64,000 nt of DNA from Kitasatospora indigofera (GCF_014655955.1 NZ_BNBO01000023.1:62001-126000); one strand, 5' to 3'. Counted from the stretch's first letter, positions 24,140-33,373 are shown. Notes: generated by a model not told the origin, from the letters alone. Program-made: numbers and translations.

Positions 24140-25866
24140 GACGGGTCGTGCGCGGCGAGGTAGCCGCGCCAGCCGCCGTACCCGGTGATGTCCTCGGCGC
24201 CGGCCAGTGCGGCCGGCTCGCAGAGGAACCCCGCGACCCGGCTGCCGTCGGCGAGGCGGACGGACCCGATCGCCATCGGTTCCGGCAGGGCGGCGGTCAG
24301 CGTGCCGAGGCCGGCGGCCGGCAGCTCCCAGACCTCGGCCTCCACGGACGCCCCGCCGGACGGCACCCGGACCAGGCCGGGCTTGGCGGGGGCGGTGTCC
24401 AGGGCGTACAGGCGGTAGTCCGGCGCCGTCCGGGTGGTGCGGGCCAGGGTGGCGCCCAGCGCGAGCAGTTGGCCGTTCAGGGGCTGGCCGGTGAGGTGCG
24501 CCCCGAGCACCGCGAGCCGGACCGCCGGCGGCCCGGGCGGCACCGCTGCCGGCGGGGCGGCCGGTGCCGGGGGAGCGGCGAGCAGGCGGGCCAGGACGGC
24601 CAGCCGGGACTCGGTGTGCGGGCGGCCGATCAGCATCACCCCGAACGGCAGGCCGCGGACCTGCCCGGCCGGCACCGCGAGGGCGCAGAGCCCCAGCAGG
24701 TTGGTCGAGTTGGTGAACCGGCCGAGCCGGCTGTTGGCCCCCACCGGATCGGCGGCGACCTCCGCCAGGGTCGGGTGGCCCGGCGTGGTGGGCAGCAACA
24801 GGGCGTCCGCCTCACCCAGTTCGGCCAGCGCGAGGTCCCGCAGCCGGGACAGCTCCGCCAGGTCGCGGTACAGCCGGTGCGCGGGGATGTCCCGGCCGGC
24901 CGTGATGATCCGGCGCACCACCGGGTCCAGATCGGGCGCGCCGGCCTGCTTCTCGATGAACTCGCCCACCGCGTCGTAGCGTTCGGCCACGAAGGCGCCC
25001 TCGTAGAGCATCCTCGCCACCGCATCGAACGGGGCCAGGTCGATGCCGGCCCGTTCGGCGCCGGCCGCCGTGAGCCGGTCCACGGCCGCCAGATAGGCGG
25101 CCGGCCAGCCCTCGTCCAGTTCCCCCAGCTGCTCCGGCGCGGGCACCGCGATCCGCCAGGGCCCCGGGCGGCGCGGCGCCGGGCCGACCGGGACGGGGTC
25201 GGCGATGATCCCGTACGCGAGTTCGGCCGCGTCCACCGACCGGGCGAAGACCGAGACGCAGTCCAGGCTGCGGCAGGCCGGGACCACGCCGGTGGTGGGC
25301 ACCACGCCGCCGGTCGGCTTCAGCCCGACGACGCCGTTGAAGGCGGCCGGCACCCGGCCGGAGCCGGCCGTGTCCGTGCCGAGCGCCAGGTCGACCAGGC
25401 CCAGGGCGACCGCGACCGCCGAACCGGAGCTGGAGCCGCCCGACACCCTGGCCGGGTCGACGGCGCCCCGCACCGCGCCGTACGGGCTGCGGGTGCCGAC
25501 CAGGCCGGTCGCGAACTGGTCGAGGTTGGTGGTGCCGATCGGCACCGAGCCGGCCGCCCGCAGCCGGGCCACCGCGGGCGCGTCCGCCTCGGGCAGGTAG
25601 GCGAAGGACGGGCAGCCGGCGGTGGTCGGCAGGCCCGCCAGGTCGATGTTGCCCTTCACCGCGAACACCGTTCCCGCCAGGGGCAGGTGGGCCCCGGCGG
25701 CCCGGCGGGAGTCCACCTCGGCGGCCTCCCGCTCCACCTCGTCCCGCGGCCGCAGACCGATCCAGACCTCCGGCCGGTCCGCCTCGTCGATCCGCCGGTA
25801 CGCCTCGCGCACCCGCCGCACGGCGGCGCCGTCCGCCGGCTCCGTCCTCGCCCCGGTCGTCGTCAT
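24136..25866 (-). CDS. atzF: Allophanate hydrolase
   Basis: It splits allophanate into ammonia and carbon dioxide, the last step of urea or guanidine use through a biotin carboxylase. The 576-residue product starts at ATG 25866, overlapping the carboxylase stop (ATGA). The amidase domain has the Ser-cis-Ser-Lys triad: lysine in VFAVKGNIDLAG, serines in RVSGGSSSGSAVAV and TDTAGSGRVPAAFNG. The C-terminal decarboxylating domain is present (LNGQLLALGATLARTTRTAPDYRLYALD, and GYGGWRGYL near the end), so the enzyme is full length. It is last in a four-gene operon. Confidence 0.93.
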   Translation of the reverse strand: MTTTGARTEPADGAAVRRVREAYRRIDEADRPEVWIGLRPRDEVEREAAEVDSRRAAGAHLPLAGTVFAVKGNIDLAGLPTTAGCPSFAYLPEADAPAVARLRAAGSVPIGTTNLDQFATGLVGTRSPYGAVRGAVDPARVSGGSSSGSAVAVALGLVDLALGTDTAGSGRVPAAFNGVVGLKPTGGVVPTTGVVPACRSLDCVSVFARSVDAAELAYGIIADPVPVGPAPRRPGPWRIAVPAPEQLGELDEGWPAAYLAAVDRLTAAGAERAGIDLAPFDAVARMLYEGAFVAERYDAVGEFIEKQAGAPDLDPVVRRIITAGRDIPAHRLYRDLAELSRLRDLALAELGEADALLLPTTPGHPTLAEVAADPVGANSRLGRFTNSTNLLGLCALAVPAGQVRGLPFGVMLIGRPHTESRLAVLARLLAAPPAPAAPPAAVPPGPPAVRLAVLGAHLTGQPLNGQLLALGATLARTTRTAPDYRLYALDTAPAKPGLVRVPSGGASVEAEVWELPAAGLGTLTAALPEPMAIGSVRLADGSRVAGFLCEPAALAGAEDITGYGGWRGYLAAHDPS

Positions 25867-28800
25867 GCCGCCACCTCCGCCGGGACGGCGGCCAGCACGA
25901 CCAGCGGGGAGCCGGCCTCCACCTGGTCGCCCGGTCCCACCAGCAGCTCCGCCACCACGCCGTCCCGGGCGGCGAACACCGGGGACTCCATCTTCATCGC
26001 CTCCAGGGCCATCAGCTGCTGCCCCCGGCGGACGTGCTCGCCCGCCTTCACGTCCACCTTCCAGACGCAGGCGGTGAACTCGGCCTCGACCACCGCCCCG
26101 CCGGGCGGCGCCAGGACCTGCCGGACCGGCCCCGGCACCTCGGCGGCGGCGCTCTCGGCGCGGTCGAACTCGCCCGCCTCCTCCCAGGCCCGGCGCTCGG
26201 CGCCGAAGGCGGCGGCCTGCACCGCCCGGAAGTCCTCGATCGGGCCGGCGTTCGCGGCCAGGAAGGCCAGGTGGTCGGCGAGCGCGAACTCGCCCTCCTC
26301 CACCTTCAGTTCCAGCCGCCCGGCGGCCATGTCGGCCCGCATCTCCAGCAGTTCGTCCGCCGACACCGGGTACCACCGGATCCGGTCAAAGAACCGCAGC
26401 AGCCAGGGCGCGCCCGGGGTGAACGGCCCGCGCTGCTGCCAGCCGGACCACATCTGCACCGTCCGGCCGACGAACTGGTACCCGCCCGGCCCCTCCATCC
26501 CGTACACGCAGAGGTAGGCGCCGCCGATGCCGACCGAGTTCTCGGCCGTCCAGGTACGGGCCGGGTTGTACTTGGTGGTGACCAGCCGGTGCCGGGGGTC
26601 GAGCGGGGTGGCCACCGGTGCGCCCAGGTAGACGTCGCCGAGGCCCAGCACCAGGTACTCGGCGTCGAAGACCGTCCGGTACACGTCCTCGACCGACTCC
26701 AGGCCGTTGATCCGGCGGATGAACTCGATGTTCCACGGGCACCAGGGGGCGTCGTCGCGCACGCCCGCCATGTAGCGGGTGATCGCCTCGCGGGTCGCCG
26801 GGTCGTCCCAGGAGAGCGGCAGGTGGACCGTCCGGCTGGGCACCCGCAGCTCGCCGGTGGCGGGCAGCGCGGCCTCGATCTCCCGGACCAGCTCCAGCAG
26901 CCGGGGGACGGGCAGGACGTCCGGGTCGGTGTGCACCTGGAGCGAGCGGATCCCCGGGGTGAGGCCCAGCATGCCGGCCGGCTGCTCGGCGGCCAGCCGT
27001 TCGGCCAGTGCGTGCACCCGCATCCGCAGGGCCAGGTCCAGCTGCATCGGCCCGTACTCGACCAGCAGGTTGTCGTCCCCGCTGCGCCGGTAGGTGACGC
27101 TCGGCCGGTCCGCCGTCGCGGGCAGCCGGCCGAGCACGCCGCCGTCGGTGATCGGCGCGCGGGAGGGCGTGGGCGCCGTGGCGGGGGTGCGGCGCAGGCC
27201 GGCGGCGGCGTCCAGGGTGACCGGCACGAAGCGCACGGTGTCGCCCGGGCGCAGCTGGCCGAGCTTCCAGCGCTGGCCGGTGACGACGGTGGCCGGGCAG
27301 ACGAACCCGCCGAGCGAGGGGCCGTCCGGGCCGAGCAGGACGGGCATGTCGCCGGTGTAGTCGACGGCGCCGACCGAGTACGGGGTGTCGTGGATGTTGG
27401 AGGGGTGCAGGCCGGCCTCGCCGCCGTCGGTCCGCGCCCAGGCGGGCTTGGGGCCGACCAGCCGGACGCCGGTCCGGGCGCTGTTGAAGTGGACCTTCCA
27501 GTCGGCCGCGTAGAAGGTCTCCACGTCCTGCTCGGTGAAGAACTCCGGTGCGGCGTGCGGGCCCTCGGCGGCCGGCAGCTCCCAGACCGTGCCGAACTCC
27601 GGGTGCTCGGCCGGCGGGACGGGGGCGAAGGCCGGGTGCGGGCCGCCGGTGCCGCCGTGCAGGACGTCGCCGGCCCGCAGGGCCCGGCCGCCGTGGCCGC
27701 CGAACTTGCCCAGGGTGAAGGTGGCGGCGCTGCCGAGGAACCGGGGGACGTCCAGGCCGCCCGCGAGCAGCAGGTAGGTGCGCAGGCCGGGGCCGGGCGG
27801 GGCGGCGAGGTCCAGCACGGCGCCGGCCGGCACCAGCACGGGCTCCCACTGCGGGACGGGCCGGTCGTCCACCGTGACGGCGGCGGGGGCGCCGGTCACG
27901 CAGACCCAGGTGGGGTGGGTGAAGCGCAGGGCCGGGCCCTGCAGGGTGCATTCGAGGCCGGGCAGGCCCTCGGGGTTGCCGAGCGCGCGGTTGCCGAGCC
28001 GGAAGGACAGGTCGTCCATCGGCCCGCAGGGCGGGACCCCGACGTGCCAGTACCCGGTGCGGCCGGGCCAGTCCTGGACGGAGGTGAGGGTGCCGGCCCG
28101 CACCACCTCGATCCTGGGCGTGGGGTCGGTGACCCCGGCGAGCGTGGCGGTGTGGTGGGTGGCGGCGCGGACGGCCTCGACCGCCGGGACGGCGCGCAGC
28201 AGGCCGAGGTTGGTCTCGATGCCCTCGATCCTGGTGCCGGCCAGGGCGGTGCCGAGTTCGGCCAGCGCGTGCTCGCGGTCGGTGCCGTGCACGATCACCT
28301 TGGCGAGCATCGGGTCGTAGGAGGTGGTGACCTCGGTGCCGGTCTCCACCCAGGCGTCGACCCGGGCGCCCGCGGGGAAGGCCACCTCGGTGAGCAGGCC
28401 GGCGCTGGGCCGGTGGTCGCGGCTCGGGTCCTCGGCGTAGACCCGCGCCTCGACGGCGTGGCCGACCGGCGGGCCGACCTCGCGGACCACCCCGGTGTCG
28501 CCCTGGGCCAGGCGCAGCATCCATTCCACCAGGTCGACGCCGTGCACCGCCTCGGTGACCGGATGTTCCACCTGCAGGCGGGTGTTGACCTCCAGGAAGT
28601 ACGCCTCCTCGCGGACGGCGTCGTAGACGAACTCGACCGTGCCCGCCGACCGGTAGTCCACCCCGGCGCACAGCGCCCGTGCGGAGTCGGCGAGTTGGGT
28701 GCGGACCCGGTCCGGCAGGCCGGGGGCGGGGGCCTCCTCCAGCACCTTCTGGTTGCGGCGCTGGAGCGAGCAGTCCCGGTCGCCGAGGGTGACGACCCGG

Positions 28801-29456
28801 CCGGTGCCGTCCCCGAAGACCTGCACCTCGACGTGCCGGGCCCGCTCCACCAGGCGCTCCAGGAACACGCCGGCCGTCGAGAAGCTGGCGGCGGCGACCC
28901 GCTGCACCCGCTCCCAGGCGTCCGCGAGTTCGGCGGCCGAGCGGCAGGCCTGCATGCCGATCCCGCCGCCGCCCCCGGTGGCCTTGAGCATCACCGGGTA
29001 GCCGACCGACTCGGCGGCGACCAGGGCCTCGTCCAGGCCCGGGAGCAGCCCGGTGCCGGGCAGCAGCGGGACGCCGGCGGCCTCGGCGGCGGCCCGGGCG
29101 GTGTGCTTGGCGCCGAACACCTCCAGCTGGTGCGGGGTCGGCCCGACGAAGGCCAGGCCGGCGGCCTCGGCGCGACGGGCGAAGCCGGCGTCCTCGGAGA
29201 GGAACCCGTAGCCGGGGTGGACCGCGCCGGCTCCGCTGTCCAGGGCGGCGCCGAGCACCAGGTCGGCCCGGAGGTAGCTGTCCTTGGCGGGGGCCGGGCC
29301 GAGCCGCACGGCGTGGTCGGCCAGCCGGACGTGCGGCGCCGAGCGGTCGGGGTCGGAGAACACCGCGACCGTCCGCAGGCCGAGCCGGCGGGCGGTGCGG
29401 ATGATCCGGACGGCGATCTCGCCCCGGTTGGCGATCAGCAGGGTGTCGTAGGTCAT
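25863..29456 (-). CDS. Biotin-dependent urea/guanidine carboxylase
   Basis: An ATP- and biotin-dependent carboxylase of 1197 residues. Order of domains: biotin carboxylase (1-~450; TLLIANRGEIAVRIIRTARRLG, ATP-grasp KATGGGGGIGM), KipI/KipA-like carboxyltransferase halves (~460-1090; includes GLGDVYLGAPVATPLDPRHR and YGMEGPGGYQFVGRTVQMW) and a C-terminal biotinyl domain with the attachment lysine near 1155 (LEAMKMESP). The family divides into true urea carboxylases and guanidine carboxylases. The adjoining UAAP1/UAAP2 genes, now known as carboxyguanidine deiminase subunits, favour guanidine. ATG 29456 is preceded by GAGGACTGAGCCG, 4 bp after the UAAP2 stop. Confidence 0.9.
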   Translation of the reverse strand: MTYDTLLIANRGEIAVRIIRTARRLGLRTVAVFSDPDRSAPHVRLADHAVRLGPAPAKDSYLRADLVLGAALDSGAGAVHPGYGFLSEDAGFARRAEAAGLAFVGPTPHQLEVFGAKHTARAAAEAAGVPLLPGTGLLPGLDEALVAAESVGYPVMLKATGGGGGIGMQACRSAAELADAWERVQRVAAASFSTAGVFLERLVERARHVEVQVFGDGTGRVVTLGDRDCSLQRRNQKVLEEAPAPGLPDRVRTQLADSARALCAGVDYRSAGTVEFVYDAVREEAYFLEVNTRLQVEHPVTEAVHGVDLVEWMLRLAQGDTGVVREVGPPVGHAVEARVYAEDPSRDHRPSAGLLTEVAFPAGARVDAWVETGTEVTTSYDPMLAKVIVHGTDREHALAELGTALAGTRIEGIETNLGLLRAVPAVEAVRAATHHTATLAGVTDPTPRIEVVRAGTLTSVQDWPGRTGYWHVGVPPCGPMDDLSFRLGNRALGNPEGLPGLECTLQGPALRFTHPTWVCVTGAPAAVTVDDRPVPQWEPVLVPAGAVLDLAAPPGPGLRTYLLLAGGLDVPRFLGSAATFTLGKFGGHGGRALRAGDVLHGGTGGPHPAFAPVPPAEHPEFGTVWELPAAEGPHAAPEFFTEQDVETFYAADWKVHFNSARTGVRLVGPKPAWARTDGGEAGLHPSNIHDTPYSVGAVDYTGDMPVLLGPDGPSLGGFVCPATVVTGQRWKLGQLRPGDTVRFVPVTLDAAAGLRRTPATAPTPSRAPITDGGVLGRLPATADRPSVTYRRSGDDNLLVEYGPMQLDLALRMRVHALAERLAAEQPAGMLGLTPGIRSLQVHTDPDVLPVPRLLELVREIEAALPATGELRVPSRTVHLPLSWDDPATREAITRYMAGVRDDAPWCPWNIEFIRRINGLESVEDVYRTVFDAEYLVLGLGDVYLGAPVATPLDPRHRLVTTKYNPARTWTAENSVGIGGAYLCVYGMEGPGGYQFVGRTVQMWSGWQQRGPFTPGAPWLLRFFDRIRWYPVSADELLEMRADMAAGRLELKVEEGEFALADHLAFLAANAGPIEDFRAVQAAAFGAERRAWEEAGEFDRAESAAAEVPGPVRQVLAPPGGAVVEAEFTACVWKVDVKAGEHVRRGQQLMALEAMKMESPVFAARDGVVAELLVGPGDQVEAGSPLVVLAAVPAEVAA

Positions 29457-29460
29457 CGGC

Positions 29461-30069
29461 TCAGTCCTCGCTGATCGTCATCTGGACCGGCGTCGGGTCG
29501 AAGCCGTTGCAGGGGTTGTTGATCTGCGGGCAGTTGGAGACCAGGACGAGGACGTCGGTCTCGGCCCGCAGGACGACCCGCAGCCCGGGGGAGGAGAGGC
29601 CGTCCACGATGCCGAGGGTGCCGTCGGCCTCGACCGGCACGTTCATGTACCAGTTGATGTTGCTCACCAAGTCCCGCTTGCCGAGGCCCCAACGGGCGCC
29701 CTCCGCCAGGAAGTTCTCCACGCAGGCGTGCTGGGACCAGGTGTGGTGGCCGTAGCGCAGGGTGTTGGACTCCTTGGAGCAGGCGCCGCCGACGGTGTCG
29801 TGCCGGCCGCAGTCGTCGGCCAGCACCGTCATCAGCGGGGTGTGCTCGTCGGAGAGCAGCACGCTGCCCTTGGTGAGGAAGAGCGAGCCCTGGGCCTGGA
29901 GGGTGTCCGGGGCGCTGTACCGGACGCCGGTGTCGTGCGCGTCGTAGAGGAGGCAGTCCACCGCCTGGTTGCCGCCGAGATCGGTGATGGTGAGCTGCTG
30001 CCCGCGCCGCACGACCGCCGACCAGCCGGCGCGGGCGGGGACGAGCTGGTCCAGGACGACGGTGGTCAT
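29461..30069 (-). CDS. Urea amidolyase-associated protein 2, probable carboxyguanidine deiminase subunit
   Basis: A 202-residue DUF1989-family protein starting at ATG 30069 after CTGGAGGCACG. Motifs include DLGGNQAVDCLLYDAHD, SDEHTPLMTVLADDCGRHDTVGGACSKESNT and NINWYMNVPVEADGTLGIVDGLSSPGLRVVLRAE. Its many His, Asp and Cys residues suggest a metal site. Together with UAAP1 it is known to hydrolyse carboxyguanidine to allophanate and ammonia in guanidine-degrading bacteria. The start overlaps the stop of the UAAP1 gene by 4 bp, so a stoichiometric heteromer is likely. Which of the two corresponds to CgdA or CgdB cannot be fixed by eye. Confidence 0.85.
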   Translation of the reverse strand: MTTVVLDQLVPARAGWSAVVRRGQQLTITDLGGNQAVDCLLYDAHDTGVRYSAPDTLQAQGSLFLTKGSVLLSDEHTPLMTVLADDCGRHDTVGGACSKESNTLRYGHHTWSQHACVENFLAEGARWGLGKRDLVSNINWYMNVPVEADGTLGIVDGLSSPGLRVVLRAETDVLVLVSNCPQINNPCNGFDPTPVQMTISED

Positions 30070-30881
30070 CGTGCCTCCAGGGTGGTGGAGTTGGCGGCGT
30101 CGGTGTTGAGGAAGGCGCGGTGCGCCTCGGGGGTGGCGGTGCGCAGCGGGTCCCCGGCGGCGGTCGGCCGGCCCGGGACGGCCCGGACGGCGAGCGGGCT
30201 GCAGTGGTAGCCGGGGCGCGGGTCCAGCGGGTGCGCGGTGTTGGCGATCAGGACGGTGAGCGGCTGCTCGGCCCGCAGGGTGACCCGGGCGCCGGGGCCG
30301 GCCGCGCCGGTCGGGGTCAGGGAGCCGTCCGGCTCGGCCCGCACGCCCCGGAAGAGGGAGATGGCGGGCGGCAGGTCGCGGGGGGTCAGGCCCTGCTTGG
30401 CGGCGGCGAGCTTGAACAGTTCGCGGCCGGCGGGGGAGGGGCCGTGGGCGCTGCCGTCGCCGTACCGGGCGGTGTTGCGGGCGGCGGCGGAGGTGCCGGT
30501 CAGGGCGTCGTGCCGGCCCGAGGTGTCCTCGACCAGGGTGGCCAGCACCCGGCCCTGGTCGGAGAGGAGCAGGCTGCCCGCGCCGAGGTAGGCGTTCCAC
30601 TGGACCTTGACGGTGTCGGCGGCGTTGAGCCGCTCCCAGGGGCGTCCGGTGACGTACAGCAGCAGGTGGGCGCAGGCGTCGCCCTCGGTGTCGGTGAGGG
30701 TGAGTTCGGTGCCGGCCGGGACGGCGAGGTGGGTGTAGTTGCCGCCGGCCACCGTCTCCGCCCACAGGGTGCCTTCCGGGGGCGGCAGTTGGGGCATGCA
30801 CTCGACGACCCGGCCGTGCTGGGCCCGGGCGTGGGCGCGGGCGGCCACGGTGGTGGCCGTGGATGTCTCGGGGGTGGTCAC
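30066..30881 (-). CDS. Urea amidolyase-associated protein 1, probable carboxyguanidine deiminase subunit
   Basis: First gene of the operon, 271 residues, starting at GTG 30881 after CCAGGAGGCGCC. It is the longer DUF1989 paralogue of the next gene: DTEGDACAHLLLYVTGRPWERLNAADTVKVQWNAYLGAG, SDQGRVLATLVEDTSGRHDALTG and PLTVLIANTAHPLDPRPGYHCSPLAV. Paired UAAP1/UAAP2 genes beside a biotin carboxylase and allophanate hydrolase mark guanidine assimilation. A 20-bp palindrome lies 26 bp upstream of the start, where a repressor would block transcription. The divergent gene encodes a TetR protein. Confidence 0.85.
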   Translation of the reverse strand: MTTPETSTATTVAARAHARAQHGRVVECMPQLPPPEGTLWAETVAGGNYTHLAVPAGTELTLTDTEGDACAHLLLYVTGRPWERLNAADTVKVQWNAYLGAGSLLLSDQGRVLATLVEDTSGRHDALTGTSAAARNTARYGDGSAHGPSPAGRELFKLAAAKQGLTPRDLPPAISLFRGVRAEPDGSLTPTGAAGPGARVTLRAEQPLTVLIANTAHPLDPRPGYHCSPLAVRAVPGRPTAAGDPLRTATPEAHRAFLNTDAANSTTLEAR

Positions 30882-30907
30882 GGCGCCTCCTGGGCTGCTG
30901 CCGGGGG

Positions 30908-30927
30908 TTTCTGTCGCGTGACAGAAA
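30908..30927. promoter_or_regulatory. Palindromic operator upstream of the guanidine operon
   Basis: TTTCTGTC-GCGT-GACAGAAA: perfect 8-bp arms with a 4-bp spacer. The same arms recur at 33354-33373 before the permease. It lies in the 136-bp divergent gap between UAAP1 and tetR, so the TetR protein probably binds here. Confidence 0.85.
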
Positions 30928-31017
30928 TTAGGTGCGCCGGGGGTCGCCGCCGTTGCCCGCGCGTTTCACCGCGGTTACCGTCCCCTCACCACCGGGGGCC
31001 TGTGCGAGGATCATGCT

Positions 31018-31701
31018 GTGCCCGCCAACCGAGGAACCCCGCCCCGCGTCGGACGCCCCCGTGCGAAGGGTCCGTCGGCGAGTGAACTGACGCCCCGCGC
31101 CGAGGTGTTGGCGGCGGCGGCCGAACTCTTCACGGTCAACGGCTACGCGGCCACCACGACCCGGGCGGTGGCCGAGCGCGCCGGACTGCGGCAGGCCTCG
31201 CTCTACCACTACTTCACCGGCAAGGACGACATCCTCGCCACCCTGCTGGAGAGCACGGTCGAGCCCTCGCTGACCTTCGCGGGCCGGCTGCTCGCCGGGC
31301 TCGGGGAGTGCGACGAGGAGACGGCCGCCGCCGGGCTCTGGGCGCTCGCCGCCTTCGACGCGGAGCTGCTCTTCGGCGGTCTCTACAACCTCGGCGCGCT
31401 GTACCAGCTGCCCGAGGTCCGCGGTGAACGCTTCGCCGGATTCCGCCGCTCCCGGGGGGAGTTGAAGGCCGCGTACGGCACCCTGCTGGCCCGGCTGGAC
31501 GAGGCCGGCGACCCGGCGCTGCGCACCGACCTGCTGCTCGGGCTGGTCGAGGGCGGGGTGGCGGTGGCCCGTGAGACCGGCGGCCGGCAGGCACGGGAGG
31601 TGGGCGAGGCGGTGGCCGACGCCGCGCTGCGGCTGGCCGGCCGGACAGCGGGCCAGACCGCCGCCGCGCGCACGGCCGCGGCCCGGCTGCGGCCCGCCTG
31701 A
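31018..31701 (+). CDS. TetR family regulator of the guanidine cluster
   Basis: A 227-residue TetR regulator, start GTG 31018. The HTH is at about residues 30-70 (AAELFTVNGYAATTTRAVAERAGLRQASLYHYFTGKDDILATLL). The C-terminal ligand domain carries an Ala/Arg-rich end. A disordered basic N-terminus (RGTPPRVGRPRAKG) precedes the HTH. It diverges from the UAAP1-led operon, and two identical-arm palindromes flank the cluster, one in the shared gap and one before the permease. A role as guanidine- or intermediate-responsive repressor is inferred. No guanidine riboswitch is seen, so protein control may replace it. Confidence 0.85.
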   Translation: MPANRGTPPRVGRPRAKGPSASELTPRAEVLAAAAELFTVNGYAATTTRAVAERAGLRQASLYHYFTGKDDILATLLESTVEPSLTFAGRLLAGLGECDEETAAAGLWALAAFDAELLFGGLYNLGALYQLPEVRGERFAGFRRSRGELKAAYGTLLARLDEAGDPALRTDLLLGLVEGGVAVARETGGRQAREVGEAVADAALRLAGRTAGQTAAARTAAARLRPA

Positions 31702-31771
31702 ACCAGGGGGACGCAGCCGGGCCGGGCCCGGGAGCGGCGGCGGTGCGTCCGGCGCCGGGGTGGTGCCGGGG

Positions 31772-33307
31772 TCAGCGCCGGCGCAGCCGGTAGGCGGCCC
31801 CGGCCGCCAGTGCGGCCGCCAGGAACAGCAGGCTGAACCACTGCAGGTACCAGTGCCCGCCCGCCGGGTCGTACACGGCGGAGCGCGGCCAGGCCAGGTT
31901 CACCGTCATCGCCACGCCGTACAGCAGGGCGAGGACGTTCACCGGCAGGCCCCAGCGGCCCAGGCTGAACAACGGCTCGCCGTGCTCGTCCCGTTCGCCC
32001 TCGGTGCCGATCGGCAGCCCGCGCAGGCGGCGCCGCAGCATCGCTCCCACCACCAGCGCGTACGCGGTGTACACCAGCACGATGCAGGTGGTCTCCAGGG
32101 CCAGGAAGGCGGACGGCGCCAAGAGGTTGACCAGCAGGAACCCGGTCGCCAGCCCGCCGGTCACCAGGGCGGGCAGGTGCGGGGTGCCGGTGCGGGGGGA
32201 GACCGCCGCCAGGCGGCGGGAGAACGGGAGGACGCCGTCCCGGGCCATCGAGAAGATCATCCGGGCGCCGGCGGTCTGCATCGCCAGCGTGCCGACGCAG
32301 ACGGCCACCGCGACGTCGGCGAGCAGCAGCCGGCCGGGGAGGTCGCCGAGGGTGCTGGTCAGCACGTACGACATGCCCTCGGTGGCGAGCCGGCCGTCGG
32401 TGAGCTCGGGGGCGGCCAGCAGGGCGCCGAGGATCAGCAGGCCGCCGCCGAGGCCGGCGGCGGCCAGGGCGAGCAGGATGGTCCTGGGGGCGGTGCGGCG
32501 CGGGGCGCGGGTCTCCTCGGACATCTCGCCGGCGCTGTCGAAGCCGATCATCACGTACGCGGCGGTGAACGAGCCGACCAGGAACAGCCAGAGGTATCCG
32601 CCCTGCCCGCCGGTGTGCAGCACCACGGTCGGGGTGCGCTCGCTGTGGGTGAGGAGCAGGACGGAGATCAGCACGATGCCGGCCAGTTCGGCCGTGACGC
32701 CGACGCTGTTGATCACCGACATCAGCCGGATGCCGATCACGTTGACCAGCGTGGTGAGGGCGATCAGCGCGGTGCCCAGCAGGACGGCGTTGGCGGCGCC
32801 GGTGCCGGTGGTCAGGGCCGGGTCCCCGCCGAGGAGCTGGAACCCGGGCCAGACGGCGGGCAGGACCACCTGCAGGGCCAGGGCGGCGGCGGTGACCACC
32901 ACGATCTGCCCGATCACCATCAGCCAGCCGGTGAACCAGCCGTAGGTGGCGTTGGCCAGCCTGGTCGCCCACTGGTAGATCGAGCCGGAGATCGGGTAGC
33001 GCGCGGCGAGTTCGGCGAAGCAGGCCGCGACCAGCAGTTGGCCGCCGAGGACGAGCGGCCAGCTCCAGAAGAACGCAGGTCCGGCGAAGCCGTAGCCGAA
33101 GGAGAAGAGCTGGAACACCGTGGTGAGCACCGAGATGAAGGAGAAGCCGGCCGCGAAGGAGGCGAACCGCCCCATGGTGCGGTGCAGTTGCTGGGGGTAG
33201 CCGAACTCGGTGAGTGACCGGTCGCCGGCGGCCGCGGCGCGGTGCGGGCCGTCGGTCCGGGGTTCGCCGGCCCGGTCGGGCGGTGCGAGGGAAGGGCTGG
33301 TGGTCAT
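31772..33307 (-). CDS. APC-superfamily amino acid/amine permease, candidate guanidine importer
   Basis: A 511-residue permease with about 12 hydrophobic segments, best started at ATG 33307. The family signatures are visible: FSFISVLTTVFQLFSFGYGFAGPAFFW at the first helices, ELAARYPISGSIYQWATRLAN, and GFDSAGEMSEETRAPRRTAPR in the middle. This is the amino acid/choline (GABA-permease-like) branch. The final segments end in a basic cytosolic tail. It carries the same palindromic operator as the UAAP operon at 47-66 bp upstream of the start, so it should be controlled with guanidine degradation. Substrate is inferred from that link only. Confidence 0.82.
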   Translation of the reverse strand: MTTSPSLAPPDRAGEPRTDGPHRAAAAGDRSLTEFGYPQQLHRTMGRFASFAAGFSFISVLTTVFQLFSFGYGFAGPAFFWSWPLVLGGQLLVAACFAELAARYPISGSIYQWATRLANATYGWFTGWLMVIGQIVVVTAAALALQVVLPAVWPGFQLLGGDPALTTGTGAANAVLLGTALIALTTLVNVIGIRLMSVINSVGVTAELAGIVLISVLLLTHSERTPTVVLHTGGQGGYLWLFLVGSFTAAYVMIGFDSAGEMSEETRAPRRTAPRTILLALAAAGLGGGLLILGALLAAPELTDGRLATEGMSYVLTSTLGDLPGRLLLADVAVAVCVGTLAMQTAGARMIFSMARDGVLPFSRRLAAVSPRTGTPHLPALVTGGLATGFLLVNLLAPSAFLALETTCIVLVYTAYALVVGAMLRRRLRGLPIGTEGERDEHGEPLFSLGRWGLPVNVLALLYGVAMTVNLAWPRSAVYDPAGGHWYLQWFSLLFLAAALAAGAAYRLRRR

Positions 33308-33353
33308 CGGGCACCGGCTTTCCACGAGGGCGGGGAGGCGAGCGGCCGCACAG

Positions 33354-33373
33354 TTTCTGTCGGCTGACAGAAA
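33354..33373. promoter_or_regulatory. Palindromic operator upstream of the permease
   Basis: TTTCTGTC-GGCT-GACAGAAA has arms identical to those of the site at 30908-30927; only the spacer differs. It supports a two-site TetR regulon of operon plus permease. Confidence 0.85.

Noticed and set aside
26034..29474. Plus-strand ORF of over 1100 codons
   Set aside because: It is antisense to the full-length biotin carboxylase, is Gly/Ala/Arg/His-rich and matches no fold. GC-rich shadow frame.
29461..31017. Guanidine-I or guanidine-III (ykkC/mini-ykkC) riboswitch
   Set aside because: No conserved ACGR-type hairpins or long structured leader was recognised before the UAAP operon; the palindrome lies 26 bp from the start instead.
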